Source: Flavobacteriaceae bacterium MAR_2010_72 (lineage in GTDB: Bacteria; Bacteroidota; Bacteroidia; Flavobacteriales; Flavobacteriaceae). From it: a stretch of DNA of 64,000 nucleotides. The DNA is taken from positions 682,001 through 746,000 of the forward strand of contig QXCW01000002.1 of assembly GCA_003550275.1 (NCBI GenBank), written 5' to 3'. Positions 52,660 to 61,717 of the stretch are shown piece after piece. Under the pieces are notes generated by a model that searched no databases, had not been told where the DNA came from, and saw only the letters and a program-made list of their open reading frames with translations. How positions within the stretch are numbered: the stretch's first letter is position 1; each line of letters opens with the position of its first letter. A program made the translations under genes and the position numbers.

Positions 52660-53013
52660 ATGAAAAAAATAGTATTATTAATAGCCATATTAACAACATC
52701 GTTTGTTTGGGCTCAAGACAAAAATGCAAAAGCGACTATAGAAGTTGACGGTATTTGTATGATGTGTAAAGTTAGAATTGAGAAGGCTAGCATCAAAACC
52801 AAAGGTGTTAAATCTGCCATATGGGATGTTGAAACCCATGAATTGAAACTGATTTTTGATGAAAGAAAAACCAATCTCAAAGCCATAAAGAAAAACATTG
52901 CCGCAGTTGGTCATGACACCAAAGATATTAAAGCCACAAAAGAGGCTTATGATAGTTTAGATCCTTGTTGTAAGTATAAGGATGAAGATGTGGTCAACGA
53001 TCATAAAAATTAA
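52660..53013 (+). CDS. Periplasmic heavy-metal-associated (HMA) domain protein
   Basis: A 117-residue exported protein with a signal peptide (IVLLIAILTTSFVWAQ) and one HMA domain of the copper-chaperone ferredoxin-like fold. The metal motif is GICMMC (Cys33, Cys36) in the first loop. A second pair, Cys103-Cys104 (DPCCKY), lies in the tail. It follows the TonB receptor by 12 bases and would receive metal in the periplasm. Confidence 0.93.
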   Translation: MKKIVLLIAILTTSFVWAQDKNAKATIEVDGICMMCKVRIEKASIKTKGVKSAIWDVETHELKLIFDERKTNLKAIKKNIAAVGHDTKDIKATKEAYDSLDPCCKYKDEDVVNDHKN

Positions 53014-53020
53014 TTACTAA

Positions 53021-53047
53021 AAAGCACCTTATCCAAGGTGCTTTTTT
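53021..53047 (+). terminator. Terminator of the copper locus
   Basis: GCACCTT / AAGGTGC stem (53024-53030 with 53035-53041), ATCC loop, six T following; eight bases after the HMA stop codon. Confidence 0.85.
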
Positions 53048-53184
53048 CGTTTTCTATACGGTTGATTTTGAGCTCTTGTTATGTAACCGTTAACAAAGTG
53101 GTCTGTTTTTGTTAATATATATCATCATCCAAATAGGATTTAAAAACATAAAAAGCTGTATTTTCGTTTTCCTAAATTTTATTT

Positions 53185-53958
53185 ATGACAGTGACGGAGT
53201 TCGAACCTATTATCGAAGTGATTGAAGAGGCTTATGAAGTGCCACATCTAAATGCGACCCGAAAAATTTCAGCATTACTACCTTACGACTATTATCAAAC
53301 CGAAAAGCGATATCCTGTTTTATATCTTCAAGACGGGCAAAACTTATTCAATCCATTGGCGCCTTATGGCGATTGGGCGATTGACAAGTCAATGGCAACC
53401 TTGTCTGAACAAGGCTTAAGCGATATCATTATTATTGCTATTGACCATGGAGAGAACGAACGAATCGTAGAATATCTACCTTATTATCATCCTCGTTTTG
53501 GTGAAGGAAAAGGGAATTTTTATATTCAGTTTATGATTGAAAAATTAATTCCTTACATTAATAATCAGTACCGTACCTTAACCGATTTTGAAAATACAGG
53601 AATTGGCGGAAGTTCAATGGGTGGTTTGATCAGTTTGCATGCGGGTCTGGCAAACCCAGGTGTGTTTGGAAAAATGATGATTTTTTCACCTAGTTTATGG
53701 ATTTCAAAAACTATTTTCAACCATACCAAGTCCTTTAAACCGCTACAGGAATCAAAAATTTATCTGTATGCAGGTGGACAGGAAAGTAAAGAGCATTTAC
53801 CCAACGCACAAAAGCTTGAGGCTATTATCAGGAAAAAAATGGTCAAAGGCCACAATATTGACTTTCATTTTTCAATAAATGAATTGGGCAACCATTCTGA
53901 AGTGCATTGGAGAGAAGAATTTCCAAAAGCCGTAAAATGGCTTTTTTTTAATAAATAA
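53185..53958 (+). CDS. Alpha/beta-hydrolase-fold esterase (EstA/D-like)
   Basis: A 257-residue esterase of the Esterase_phd/enterochelin-esterase-like type. The core is YPVLYLQDGQNLFNPL, the nucleophile Ser in GIGGSSMGGLIS, an acid site late (YLYAGGQES) and His in NELGNHSEVHW. No signal peptide, so cytoplasmic. It precedes an M17 aminopeptidase by 3 bases and an ATP-grasp gene, so it probably hydrolyses a ligase product or an ester intermediate of the same pathway (inference). Confidence 0.9.
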   Translation: MTVTEFEPIIEVIEEAYEVPHLNATRKISALLPYDYYQTEKRYPVLYLQDGQNLFNPLAPYGDWAIDKSMATLSEQGLSDIIIIAIDHGENERIVEYLPYYHPRFGEGKGNFYIQFMIEKLIPYINNQYRTLTDFENTGIGGSSMGGLISLHAGLANPGVFGKMMIFSPSLWISKTIFNHTKSFKPLQESKIYLYAGGQESKEHLPNAQKLEAIIRKKMVKGHNIDFHFSINELGNHSEVHWREEFPKAVKWLFFNK

Positions 53959-53961
53959 TTC

Positions 53962-55374
53962 ATGGTATTTAAGCATTCAAAGCAAATTGATAAAGACAAG
54001 GACCTTATCGTGCCTTGTCGTAAAGGAGATTTTAAGCAGTTAAAGGCGGTTTTTGGGATTGAAACTATTGATATGGAAGGTGATTTGTCCTCCTATCAAT
54101 TAGTGTATGGTCCATCTGGGAATAGGATGTATGTCTTGGGCTTGGGTGAAGAAAAGGATGCCAATAAAATTAATGAAGCGTTTAGGAAACTTTGTTTTGA
54201 CACTAAGAAAAATTGGAAGAGCCATATACAGGTCTATGCGGAAGAATTGAATGCAGAGGAAGTGAAAGCGGCTTCGGTAGGACTTGAACTAGCGACTTAT
54301 GAAATTGGTCAATTCAAATCCAAACAAGACAAGGCAAGCAAACTTTCTGTCACTTTTGTAAGTTCTAAATCGATTTCAGAAGCACTTAAAGAAGGGCAGT
54401 TTACGGGGGAAACCATTAACCGAATCAAAGCGTTGATTGATGCGCCCGCAAATCATAAAACACCTGAATTTTTAGGGCGTTGGGCTGAAGAGTCGGCGAA
54501 AAAATTTAACTATAAATGCACAGTATTACATCAAGACCAATTAAAAAAGCAAGGTTTTAAGGCCGTGCTTTCTGTGGGTCAGGGTAGTGCAAATCCACCA
54601 GTTGTTATTGTTACAGAATACATGGCTAACCCTGAAGGTAAGATCAATATAGGTCTGGTTGGTAAAGGAATTACCTTTGATACTGGAGGCTTATCTATAA
54701 AATCATCTACTAATTTACACTATATGAAAAGTGATATGGGTGGCGCAGCAGCAGTATTAGGTATTGTTGAATTGGTCGCCAAACTAAAACTTAAGGTGAA
54801 TATGGTTGGTGTTGTGGCTTCGGCAGAAAATGCTGTGGATAGTAACAGTTATCGTCCTGGTGATGTGATTGGTTCGTATTCGGGTAAGACTATTGAAATA
54901 ATTGATACAGATGCCGAAGGACGTTTGGTCCTTGCCGATGGTTTGAATTATATTATTAAACAGTTTCAGCCAGAACAGGTCATCGATATGGCTACTTTAA
55001 CCGGAAGTGTAGTGCAAACTTTAGGATATTCAGCAGCAGGGATGTTTACCAATAATCCTGAAATGGCCTCTCAAATGTCGTCTGTTGGTGCTAAAACCAA
55101 CGAGCGGGTTTGGCAATTGCCTTTATTTGATGATTTTGAGGCAGATCTGCATTCAGATATTGCAGATCTTCGCAACTTTAGCGGAAAACCTATTGCTGGT
55201 GCCATCACGGCTGCTAAATTTTTGGAAGCTTTCACAGAGAAACACGAAAACTGGATGCATTTGGACATTGCAGGCGTAGCGTTTGGAGATTCGCCGTATT
55301 CAAAAATGAAAAGTGCTTCAGGTTATGGTGTGCAATTACTTACTAATTATATCAAACAGATGACTTCAAATTAG
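53962..55374 (+). CDS. Leucyl aminopeptidase (M17)
   Basis: A 470-residue M17 peptidase. The C-terminal catalytic domain has KGITFDTGGLSIKSS, MKSDMGGAAAVLG and NTDAEGRL-type DTDAEGRLVLAD, covering Lys, three Asp and Glu that hold the two metal ions, plus the catalytic Arg. The N-terminal macrodomain-like half is less conserved. It is the middle gene of the esterase-peptidase-ATP-grasp run. It could be a housekeeping peptidase or a processing enzyme for the ligase product. Confidence 0.95.
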   Translation: MVFKHSKQIDKDKDLIVPCRKGDFKQLKAVFGIETIDMEGDLSSYQLVYGPSGNRMYVLGLGEEKDANKINEAFRKLCFDTKKNWKSHIQVYAEELNAEEVKAASVGLELATYEIGQFKSKQDKASKLSVTFVSSKSISEALKEGQFTGETINRIKALIDAPANHKTPEFLGRWAEESAKKFNYKCTVLHQDQLKKQGFKAVLSVGQGSANPPVVIVTEYMANPEGKINIGLVGKGITFDTGGLSIKSSTNLHYMKSDMGGAAAVLGIVELVAKLKLKVNMVGVVASAENAVDSNSYRPGDVIGSYSGKTIEIIDTDAEGRLVLADGLNYIIKQFQPEQVIDMATLTGSVVQTLGYSAAGMFTNNPEMASQMSSVGAKTNERVWQLPLFDDFEADLHSDIADLRNFSGKPIAGAITAAKFLEAFTEKHENWMHLDIAGVAFGDSPYSKMKSASGYGVQLLTNYIKQMTSN

Positions 55375-55446
55375 GGGTTTTATTTTGTATTTTTAGAGGA
55401 GTTTAAATAATCTATCAATAAACCAGATTAACTAATTCCTATAAAA

Positions 55447-56649
55447 ATGTCAAATCAGCCATTAAATTTTTTGTGTATTTCAACCTTTTATAAAGGCATC
55501 GATTTTCTTAAACGATGTAAAACTGAAGGGAATAAAGTCTATCTGCTTACCAAAAAAAACCTTGAACACGAAAATTGGCCTTGGGAATCAATTGATGATG
55601 TGTTTTATATCGAAAACTGGAATGAACAGGAGATTATCAAGGGTATCGCCTTCAAATATCGACACATAAAGTTTGATCGATTTGTAGCATTAGACGATTT
55701 CGATGTTGAAAATGTAGCCGCTTTACGCGAACATTTTCGAATGCCAGGAATGGGCTCAACCACCTCAAGATATTTTAGGGATAAATTGGCGATGCGTATG
55801 AAGGCTAAAGAGGAAGGGGTTAACGTACCAGAATTTACAGCTTTGTTTTATGATCATGATATCAATGCCTATGCAGATCGGGTGAGCCCGCCATGGTTGC
55901 TGAAACCACGGTCTGAAGCATCGGCTGCTGGAATAAAGAAAATTCATTCTAAAGATGAACTTTGGGAAATTGTAAATAATTTAGGCGACGAACGTGATAA
56001 TTATTTGGTTGAAAAATTTGCGCCTGGTGATGTCTTTCATGTGGATGGATTGAATGTTGATGGTAAAGTGGCATTTTCCCGTGTGAGTAAATATTTAGAC
56101 ACACCTTTTGAAGTAGCACATGGTGGCGGAATTTTTAGATCGGCAACCTGTGAGATAGGTTCAAAAGTTGAAAAAGCATTGACCAAAATGAATGCCCAAG
56201 TCATGAACGCCTTTGGAATGCAATTTGGTGCTTCGCATACCGAATTCATCCAATCTAAAGCGACAGGAGAACTCTTTTTTTTGGAAACCTCTTCTAGGGT
56301 TGGAGGGGCTAATTTAGCCGAAATGGTGCAATTCGCATCAGGCATCAATTTATGGAGTGAATGGGCAAAAATCGAATCAGATAATTTAAATAAAATAGCT
56401 TACGCATTACCAAAAGCTTCTGATAAATATGCCGGTATTGTGGTGTCCTTAAGCCGTTTTGAACACCCTGACACCTCTAGTTTTACGGATCCAGAAATTG
56501 TTTGGCGTATGAATAAGACTTGGCATATCGGGCTTATTGTCGTTTCTGAATCCAGTGAGCGCGTGTTACAACTATTGGATGCTTATACGCAACGTATCGC
56601 TAACGAATTTCATGCGAGTTCGCCAGCACCCGATAAATTGAGTAGGTGA
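55447..56649 (+). CDS. ATP-grasp family ligase
   Basis: A 400-residue ATP-grasp protein. Nucleotide-binding pieces are WLLKPRSEASAAGIKKI (Lys and the glycine-type loop), NYLVEKFAPGDVFHVDG, and the metal-binding LFFLETSSRVGGANL (Glu-x-Ser-x-Arg-x-Gly). The layout matches amino-acid ligases of the carnosine-synthase/BacD/PurK-like class, which join an acid to an amine via an acyl-phosphate. The substrate is not determinable. It is one of three ATP-grasp proteins within 8 kb, 72 bases from the aminopeptidase. Confidence 0.9.
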   Translation: MSNQPLNFLCISTFYKGIDFLKRCKTEGNKVYLLTKKNLEHENWPWESIDDVFYIENWNEQEIIKGIAFKYRHIKFDRFVALDDFDVENVAALREHFRMPGMGSTTSRYFRDKLAMRMKAKEEGVNVPEFTALFYDHDINAYADRVSPPWLLKPRSEASAAGIKKIHSKDELWEIVNNLGDERDNYLVEKFAPGDVFHVDGLNVDGKVAFSRVSKYLDTPFEVAHGGGIFRSATCEIGSKVEKALTKMNAQVMNAFGMQFGASHTEFIQSKATGELFFLETSSRVGGANLAEMVQFASGINLWSEWAKIESDNLNKIAYALPKASDKYAGIVVSLSRFEHPDTSSFTDPEIVWRMNKTWHIGLIVVSESSERVLQLLDAYTQRIANEFHASSPAPDKLSR

Positions 56650-56702
56650 AGTGTGGTTTAGCAGCCCATTATTAACGTCTTGATCACATGGGTACATTTT
56701 AT

Positions 56703-57230
56703 TTATAGCTTATTGTAATCAGTTTTTGATAATTTATACCAAATAGCATTGGTTATAATGTCATCGTAAGGCGCTTGTTTGTAGAAGGTCATGCCCACTT
56801 TCTCCATGACTCGAATTGAAGCCTCGTTTTCAGGCATAGCTATAGCTATTATTTCATCTAGTTTAAGCACATTGAAACCATGACCAATAATGGCTTTCGA
56901 GGCTTCTGTTGCAAAACCCTTACCCCAGAATTTCTTTTTTAATCGATAACCAATATCTACTTTGTCAAATTCAGGCAAATAGGCTAATCCAGCCCAACCA
57001 ATAAATTCGTTTGTGTCCTTTTCAATAGCTGCTAATCTTCCAAATCCATATTTTTTATAATCATGAAGTCTACTTTCAATCGACTGTTCTATGTCATGCA
57101 TATATTTCACCACAGGTTCACCAGTGTGCATTTGAACATCTGGATCCGAATGTAATTGAAACAATTCTTCTTTGTCAGCAAAGGTGATTTCTCTCAATAC
57201 TAATCTATCGGATTCAATCCAGGTTTTCAT
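56703..57230 (-). CDS. RimJ/RimL-type N-acetyltransferase
   Basis: A 175-residue GNAT: RLVLREITFADKEELFQLH at the start, FIGWAGLAYLPEFDKVDIGYRLKKKFWGKGFATEA with the acetyl-CoA loop (KKFWGKGFATEA), and NEASIRVMEKVGMTFY. Members acetylate protein N-termini, small amines or antibiotics. It sits between the two halves of the ligase locus and so might modify its product, or be unrelated. Confidence 0.88.
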   Translation of the reverse strand: MKTWIESDRLVLREITFADKEELFQLHSDPDVQMHTGEPVVKYMHDIEQSIESRLHDYKKYGFGRLAAIEKDTNEFIGWAGLAYLPEFDKVDIGYRLKKKFWGKGFATEASKAIIGHGFNVLKLDEIIAIAMPENEASIRVMEKVGMTFYKQAPYDDIITNAIWYKLSKTDYNKL

Positions 57231-57379
57231 TTATTCACACATTTGATATTTGACCTATGTTTTGTTTTTAGGGGAAATCAAGCCAAGTTAAAAGTAATGA
57301 TTTTTCTTTTAGCACTTAGTAAGTAGTGAGATGGGTGAAGTAATTGGCGTAGCAATTATAGCTGGTTCTACCCAAAATT

Positions 57380-57862
57380 TTATATTGGACTAAAATTTAC
57401 AAATTCCAACTTCAATTTATCAGCTATTCTTTGTGCTTCTAAATATGCATTATTTTCGTCATTAAAATCTGTAATTTTCAAACGATTTCTATGTGTCTTA
57501 TTTAACAGACATATTCTGTATATGTTTTTTCTTTCAGAGAATTGAACTCCAGTTCTACTATATCCATAACTCTTTTGATTTATCTTGAGTAATGAAATAA
57601 ATGTATAATCCTCTATTGTTTTCCAGTTTCCAATTTTTATAAAGAAAAGACCAACATAATATTTTATTTTACGTTGGTTAAAATCAACAATTGTTCCTTT
57701 TCGAGTAAATACTATTACAAGTCCAATTAATAAAATTGTAATTCCGATTTTCATTCTTGAGTCAAAAGTCACCAGAAGTATTAGTCCGCAAATAATAAGA
57801 GTTACACCAATAATTATAAACATCAGAGGAAAAATTCTATTCAATTTATAATCAATTTTCAT
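57380..57862 (-). CDS. Hypothetical two-helix membrane protein, PH-like tail
   Basis: A 160-residue protein: two N-terminal helices (PLMFIIIGVTLIICGLILLV and MKIGITILLIGLVIVF), then a beta-rich soluble part beginning RKGTIVDFNQRKIKYYVGLF, which resembles bacterial PH-like membrane proteins. Its sequence is more AT-rich than the flanking ligase genes. I do not recognise a specific family. Confidence 0.72.
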   Translation of the reverse strand: MKIDYKLNRIFPLMFIIIGVTLIICGLILLVTFDSRMKIGITILLIGLVIVFTRKGTIVDFNQRKIKYYVGLFFIKIGNWKTIEDYTFISLLKINQKSYGYSRTGVQFSERKNIYRICLLNKTHRNRLKITDFNDENNAYLEAQRIADKLKLEFVNFSPI

Positions 57863-57933
57863 TTTTTTTCAAATTGTGGCTAACGGTTTGTGTATGGTTT
57901 GTTCCATTACTTATTAATCAAAGTTGATAGAAA

Positions 57934-58440
57934 TCAATTTTTTAATTTTAAAAGATAATATGAGTTTATATTTCTTTCTTTTTTTGTTTTTCTAATGTGT
58001 TTTCCCATTTTTGAAAAATCCCAAATTATAGTAAACCACCCTGTAAAAATTGAAAAATAATTGAGGTGAGAATTTGTGGGAAAAAAAATTATAGCGTTGC
58101 ATTTTTTTACTTTCATAAAGTACAAAGGAGGGACAAAGAATGGAACTCTATTAATGGTTAAAACATCACTCCAATTGATTTCCTTTTCCAATTGTCCGTC
58201 AATTTTACACAAAATTTTATCATCGTTCATTTTCACCAAATAATAATTGGTTTTAGATTTTTTGTGTAAATAAATGAAAAGCGTATTTAAGATTAACAAA
58301 AGTATTATTGAGGGTTGAAAATTATTTTTTGCTATTGAAAAGTATACTAGAGCTAGGATACCTATTGGTATGAAAAAATATGATATTATTCCTAAAAATA
58401 ATTTACTAAATTCATAAGAGAATTTATCGCTTTCTATCAT
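57934..58440 (-). CDS. Hypothetical two-helix membrane protein
   Basis: A 168-residue protein with two helices (SKLFLGIISYFFIPIGILALVYF and SIILLLILNTLFIYL) then a strand-rich part (YYLVKMNDDKILCKIDGQLEKEINWSDVLTI) with a layout similar to its downstream neighbour, though the sequences do not align by eye. Both genes are AT-rich orphans between conserved genes. Function unknown. Confidence 0.7.
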   Translation of the reverse strand: MIESDKFSYEFSKLFLGIISYFFIPIGILALVYFSIAKNNFQPSIILLLILNTLFIYLHKKSKTNYYLVKMNDDKILCKIDGQLEKEINWSDVLTINRVPFFVPPLYFMKVKKCNAIIFFPTNSHLNYFSIFTGWFTIIWDFSKMGKHIRKTKKERNINSYYLLKLKN

Positions 58441-58573
58441 TTTCTATTGTTTGCCAATGTCTGGAATAACAAACTAGTTTGTTATTCCAATTATATAATT
58501 ACAAATCTAATCTTTTATTTAATTGTAGATGTACTTCGTTTAGTGTATCAAAATGTACGAGTACTGCAAAAGC

Positions 58574-59770
58574 TTAAATCTCAAAAAAACCCGTACTTCC
58601 ACCGACCCAAGTTTTATCCTTATTATATTTTACACCAATCATTTCGCCTTTGCTTAAGCGCATCAAATTACTTACAATTTGAGTGGTATTGGTGGTTTTG
58701 TTGTGGAGAAGCATCATACGTATTTCACATTTGGCAGGCTCATCCAAGGTGTCGATAATAGGGTGGTAGGCTACTTTTTCTTGTAATAAATAATTGGCTT
58801 TGTCATCTATGGCATCGATCATTTCTTGGGTGACATGAATTTCAACACCTGCACCTGCAAATGAATACAAGGGTTTTAAAACATAGTTTTCTAGATCATT
58901 TGGGATGGTTTTCAATTGATTGAGATAATAGGATTTTGGCACATAATCACCCTTTAATAAGGGCATAGTGTATTTACTGATCCTAAAAAACCAGTTGGGA
59001 TGTCCAATCCATTCGACATCAACCTCGTCTTGAAAATCAAATTCGCGTTTGAGATCATCACGCTGATTAAGCTCATCAAAAATGATACGGTTATAGATTT
59101 TTAAAACTTGAATTTCTTTTCCGTGGTCATCCAGATAAAACAATTGTTTTCCCTTTTTAATGAGCTTACTAATACACAGTACTTTTATACCCAGCATATC
59201 AGCGGTACAATAAAAATCAATGGCCGTGGCTTGTTTGTCAGGTTCAATTTCTAATAAGATAACCTGTTTAGGATATGAATCTCCAACAATTTCGGTACGT
59301 AAACGCTCTATAAATTCATCAGATGAAATCCCCAATGGATGAATGGACAAATGTTCAGGAATATTAAAATGCTTTTTATACATTTTTCCCAAAAGATCCT
59401 GATAGAAATATAACGAAGGAAAGCCTTGTAACTCAATTAATTTTGGGGTGGGTTCACCGTTATCGTCTAGGCAAATGCCAAAATCGAGTTGGATGAATTT
59501 TGAATGGTCATCTTCATTGGGAACTCTCATTTTGTCTTCAAAAAAAGCCCCTTCGGTTAAACTCTTGAAGTTAGGCTGATTGATGACCGCCATGATATCG
59601 TTACAAGCCTCAATTAAGCGATGCTTTAACTGATTTGGTATGAATATTGGGGTTTCGGCAATTTTAAATTTAGGAACATAGCCAAACTTTTGGTTAATGT
59701 CATCGAGAAATGCCTGATACTTATCTTCAGTAAAATTACTATTGAATGCTTGGCGATATTTTGGTATCAT
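58574..59770 (-). CDS. ATP-grasp-like ligase (glutathionylspermidine-synthase-type arrangement)
   Basis: A 398-residue protein with an ATP-grasp-type C-terminal half: VLKPLYSFAGAGVEIHVT (Lys plus glycine loop), NYLLQEKVAYHP and CEIRMMLLHNK. The N-terminal part ends KLIELQGFPSLYFYQ, an acidic motif in the position of the metal/ATP-grasp core, which suggests a permuted or preATP-grasp arrangement. It is co-transcribed with the amidotransferase (one-base gap). An ATP-dependent carboxylate-amine ligase acting on an unknown peptide-like substrate is the best call. Confidence 0.82.
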   Translation of the reverse strand: MIPKYRQAFNSNFTEDKYQAFLDDINQKFGYVPKFKIAETPIFIPNQLKHRLIEACNDIMAVINQPNFKSLTEGAFFEDKMRVPNEDDHSKFIQLDFGICLDDNGEPTPKLIELQGFPSLYFYQDLLGKMYKKHFNIPEHLSIHPLGISSDEFIERLRTEIVGDSYPKQVILLEIEPDKQATAIDFYCTADMLGIKVLCISKLIKKGKQLFYLDDHGKEIQVLKIYNRIIFDELNQRDDLKREFDFQDEVDVEWIGHPNWFFRISKYTMPLLKGDYVPKSYYLNQLKTIPNDLENYVLKPLYSFAGAGVEIHVTQEMIDAIDDKANYLLQEKVAYHPIIDTLDEPAKCEIRMMLLHNKTTNTTQIVSNLMRLSKGEMIGVKYNKDKTWVGGSTGFFEI

Positions 59771-59771
59771 C

Positions 59772-60599
59772 TCAATCTTGAGGGATTAATTGCTTTGACG
59801 TCTGTTCTATGGCCGAACGTATAAAGCGAGGTAGAATATGGGTATAAGTTTTAGTGATTTTGTCAGGATCTTCCATATGCTGCATCATGTCATTGTACTT
59901 TTTCTCACCAAAATTAGTAATCACTTTTTGTTTGTAAACGTCTTGTGAAAAATGGGCATACATGCCAACAGGATCGGCTTCTGGATGAAATTGCGTCCCA
60001 ACAAATTCATTTGAAAATCTAACCGCCATGATAGCTCTTTCGTATTCTACATGGGTACGTATTTTTTCAAGGCTCAAAATCGTAGCACCGTGTTCTTTAA
60101 ACACTTTTAATCGGGGCTGAATGAGCTGCCAATCACGGGAATCAACGGCGTAAAATGGATCGTCTAAACCTTCTAACAACACATCTTTAATTCCGGCTTT
60201 TGTTTTGTGAACCGGTAAAATACCAAACGAAGTACTCTTGCGAGGTTTCATTTCGCCTAACTGAAAATAATCACATACCACCTGAAACGAATAGCAAATA
60301 AAAAAAACGTATTTTTTTTGATACTCTGAAGTGGTATTGAAGTCCCAAAGTTGCTGAACGAGTTCTAAATAGGGCTGCCTCCAATCTTCCTGCTCTAATG
60401 GGCTGCCAGGGCCTCCACTTGAAATATAAATATCATAGGATGTGTCGGGTAAATCGTTTTTCGCCCTAACATCATAAACTTTGTAATCTAATTGTTTATC
60501 AAACATTTGAGCTATGTCAACAATACATCTCAACCCCTGATTGGGCTCGTTATTGTTCATATCCAAAATGGCCATTTTAATTTTATGCTGCATCTTCAA
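59772..60599 (-). CDS. Class I glutamine amidotransferase
   Basis: A 275-residue GATase1-fold protein. The nucleophile is Cys102 in FFICYSFQVV (the usual GxCxG is altered: I-C-Y-S), and the HxE pair is in GTQFHPEADP. An oxyanion-like SSGGPGSP (60-67) is present. The C-terminal 60 residues are extra. It is separate from any synthetase domain, so it presumably gives ammonia to, or acts as a gamma-glutamyl hydrolase for, the neighbouring ligases (inference). It is five bases after the YbdK-like gene. Confidence 0.9.
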   Translation of the reverse strand: MKMQHKIKMAILDMNNNEPNQGLRCIVDIAQMFDKQLDYKVYDVRAKNDLPDTSYDIYISSGGPGSPLEQEDWRQPYLELVQQLWDFNTTSEYQKKYVFFICYSFQVVCDYFQLGEMKPRKSTSFGILPVHKTKAGIKDVLLEGLDDPFYAVDSRDWQLIQPRLKVFKEHGATILSLEKIRTHVEYERAIMAVRFSNEFVGTQFHPEADPVGMYAHFSQDVYKQKVITNFGEKKYNDMMQHMEDPDKITKTYTHILPRFIRSAIEQTSKQLIPQD

Positions 60600-60604
60600 T
60601 TCAT

Positions 60605-61702
60605 CTATGTTGTTCCTAAAACGGTCTGTTCCATGATATAATCGACCACTTTAGTTAAATCTTTTGTTTCGTTGTAAACGGCTAGTTGCCTGTCGGCACC
60701 AGTACCATTTTTAAGCATGGTTCTAACATATTCTACTTCTTTTCTTGAGCCCAATTCATCGACAACATCGTCAATAAAATCAAGCAATTCTTCCATTAAT
60801 GCTCTGGTATCGACTTCACATTCTTTCCCAAAATCGATCATTTTTCCATCTAAACCATAACGGCTGGCGCGCCATTTATTTTCATTGATCAATGCGCGAT
60901 GGTAAACAATGAAATTTAAGTTTTGGGTCTTCAGTTTATAAAGCTTGACAACAAGGGCTTGTATCAATGCCGAAATACTAATGGTTTCATCAATGGTCAT
61001 AGGTACATCACAAATCCTAACTTCCAAAGTTGGAAAAAAGGGATGCACACGAATATCCCACCATATTTTTTTAGGGTTGTCGATACATTTGGTTTTCACT
61101 AACAGATTTACATAATTTTCATAATCGGTTAGGTTATCAAACACACCTGGAATTCCTGTTCGAGGAAATTTATCAAATACTTTAGACCGGAAGGATTTGA
61201 ACCCAGTATTTCGACCTTCCCAAAACGGTGAATTAGTTGATAAGGCATACAAATGGGGTAAAAAATAACGCATGGCATTGGTTAAATGAAGCGCCAATTG
61301 TTTATCTGCAATACCCACATGTACGTGAAGGCCAAATATTAAATTAGATCGAGCTGCATCTTGAAGTTCATTTACAATCTCATCATAGCGCGGATTGGGC
61401 GTGATCAGTTGTTTTTGCCATTCAGAAAAAGGATGTGTACCAGCGGCTCCAATTCTAAAACCCAAATCTTTTGAAATATCAGAAATTGACTTTCGTAAAT
61501 GGGTTATTTCTGTTCTCGCTTCGGTGATATCTTGACAAATATTGGTGCCCACCTCAACTACGGCTTGATGCATTTCTGCTTTAACCTGTTCATTCAAATG
61601 CTTTGCCGCTTCAATAACAATTTTTTGATCATGTGATACCAGTTCTCTGGTCACTGGGTCAATAACCTGATATTCTTCCTCTATACCTAGCGTGAACTTC
61701 AT
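60605..61702 (-). CDS. YbdK-type carboxylate-amine ligase (GCS2 family)
   Basis: A 365-residue glutamate-cysteine-ligase-2/COG2170 protein. Signatures: FTLGIEEEYQVID (metal site), GLHVHVGIADK, and HPFFPTLEVRICDVP. The E. coli YbdK homologue makes gamma-glutamylcysteine weakly, so the true amine acceptor here is uncertain. Gaps of 5 and 15 bases to its neighbours show it is one operon with the amidotransferase and ATP-grasp genes. Confidence 0.92.
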   Translation of the reverse strand: MKFTLGIEEEYQVIDPVTRELVSHDQKIVIEAAKHLNEQVKAEMHQAVVEVGTNICQDITEARTEITHLRKSISDISKDLGFRIGAAGTHPFSEWQKQLITPNPRYDEIVNELQDAARSNLIFGLHVHVGIADKQLALHLTNAMRYFLPHLYALSTNSPFWEGRNTGFKSFRSKVFDKFPRTGIPGVFDNLTDYENYVNLLVKTKCIDNPKKIWWDIRVHPFFPTLEVRICDVPMTIDETISISALIQALVVKLYKLKTQNLNFIVYHRALINENKWRASRYGLDGKMIDFGKECEVDTRALMEELLDFIDDVVDELGSRKEVEYVRTMLKNGTGADRQLAVYNETKDLTKVVDYIMEQTVLGTT

Positions 61703-61717
61703 ATGATTATAGCTTAT

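Noticed and set aside
57240-57379. Segment between the GNAT and the first orphan gene searched for tRNA or RNA genes
   Set aside because: No cloverleaf or T-run hairpin was found by eye; only AT-rich spacer.
57874-57905. Possible integron attC-like core near the orphan islet
   Set aside because: The GTTRRRY core is not satisfied and no paired sites or integrase are seen; only the simple motif is reported.
58447-58758. Plus-strand open frame of 103 codons overlapping the end of the ATP-grasp gene
   Set aside because: Its second half is antisense to the ATP-grasp gene, the composition is poor (many aromatic and Cys residues) and no signal or domain is seen.
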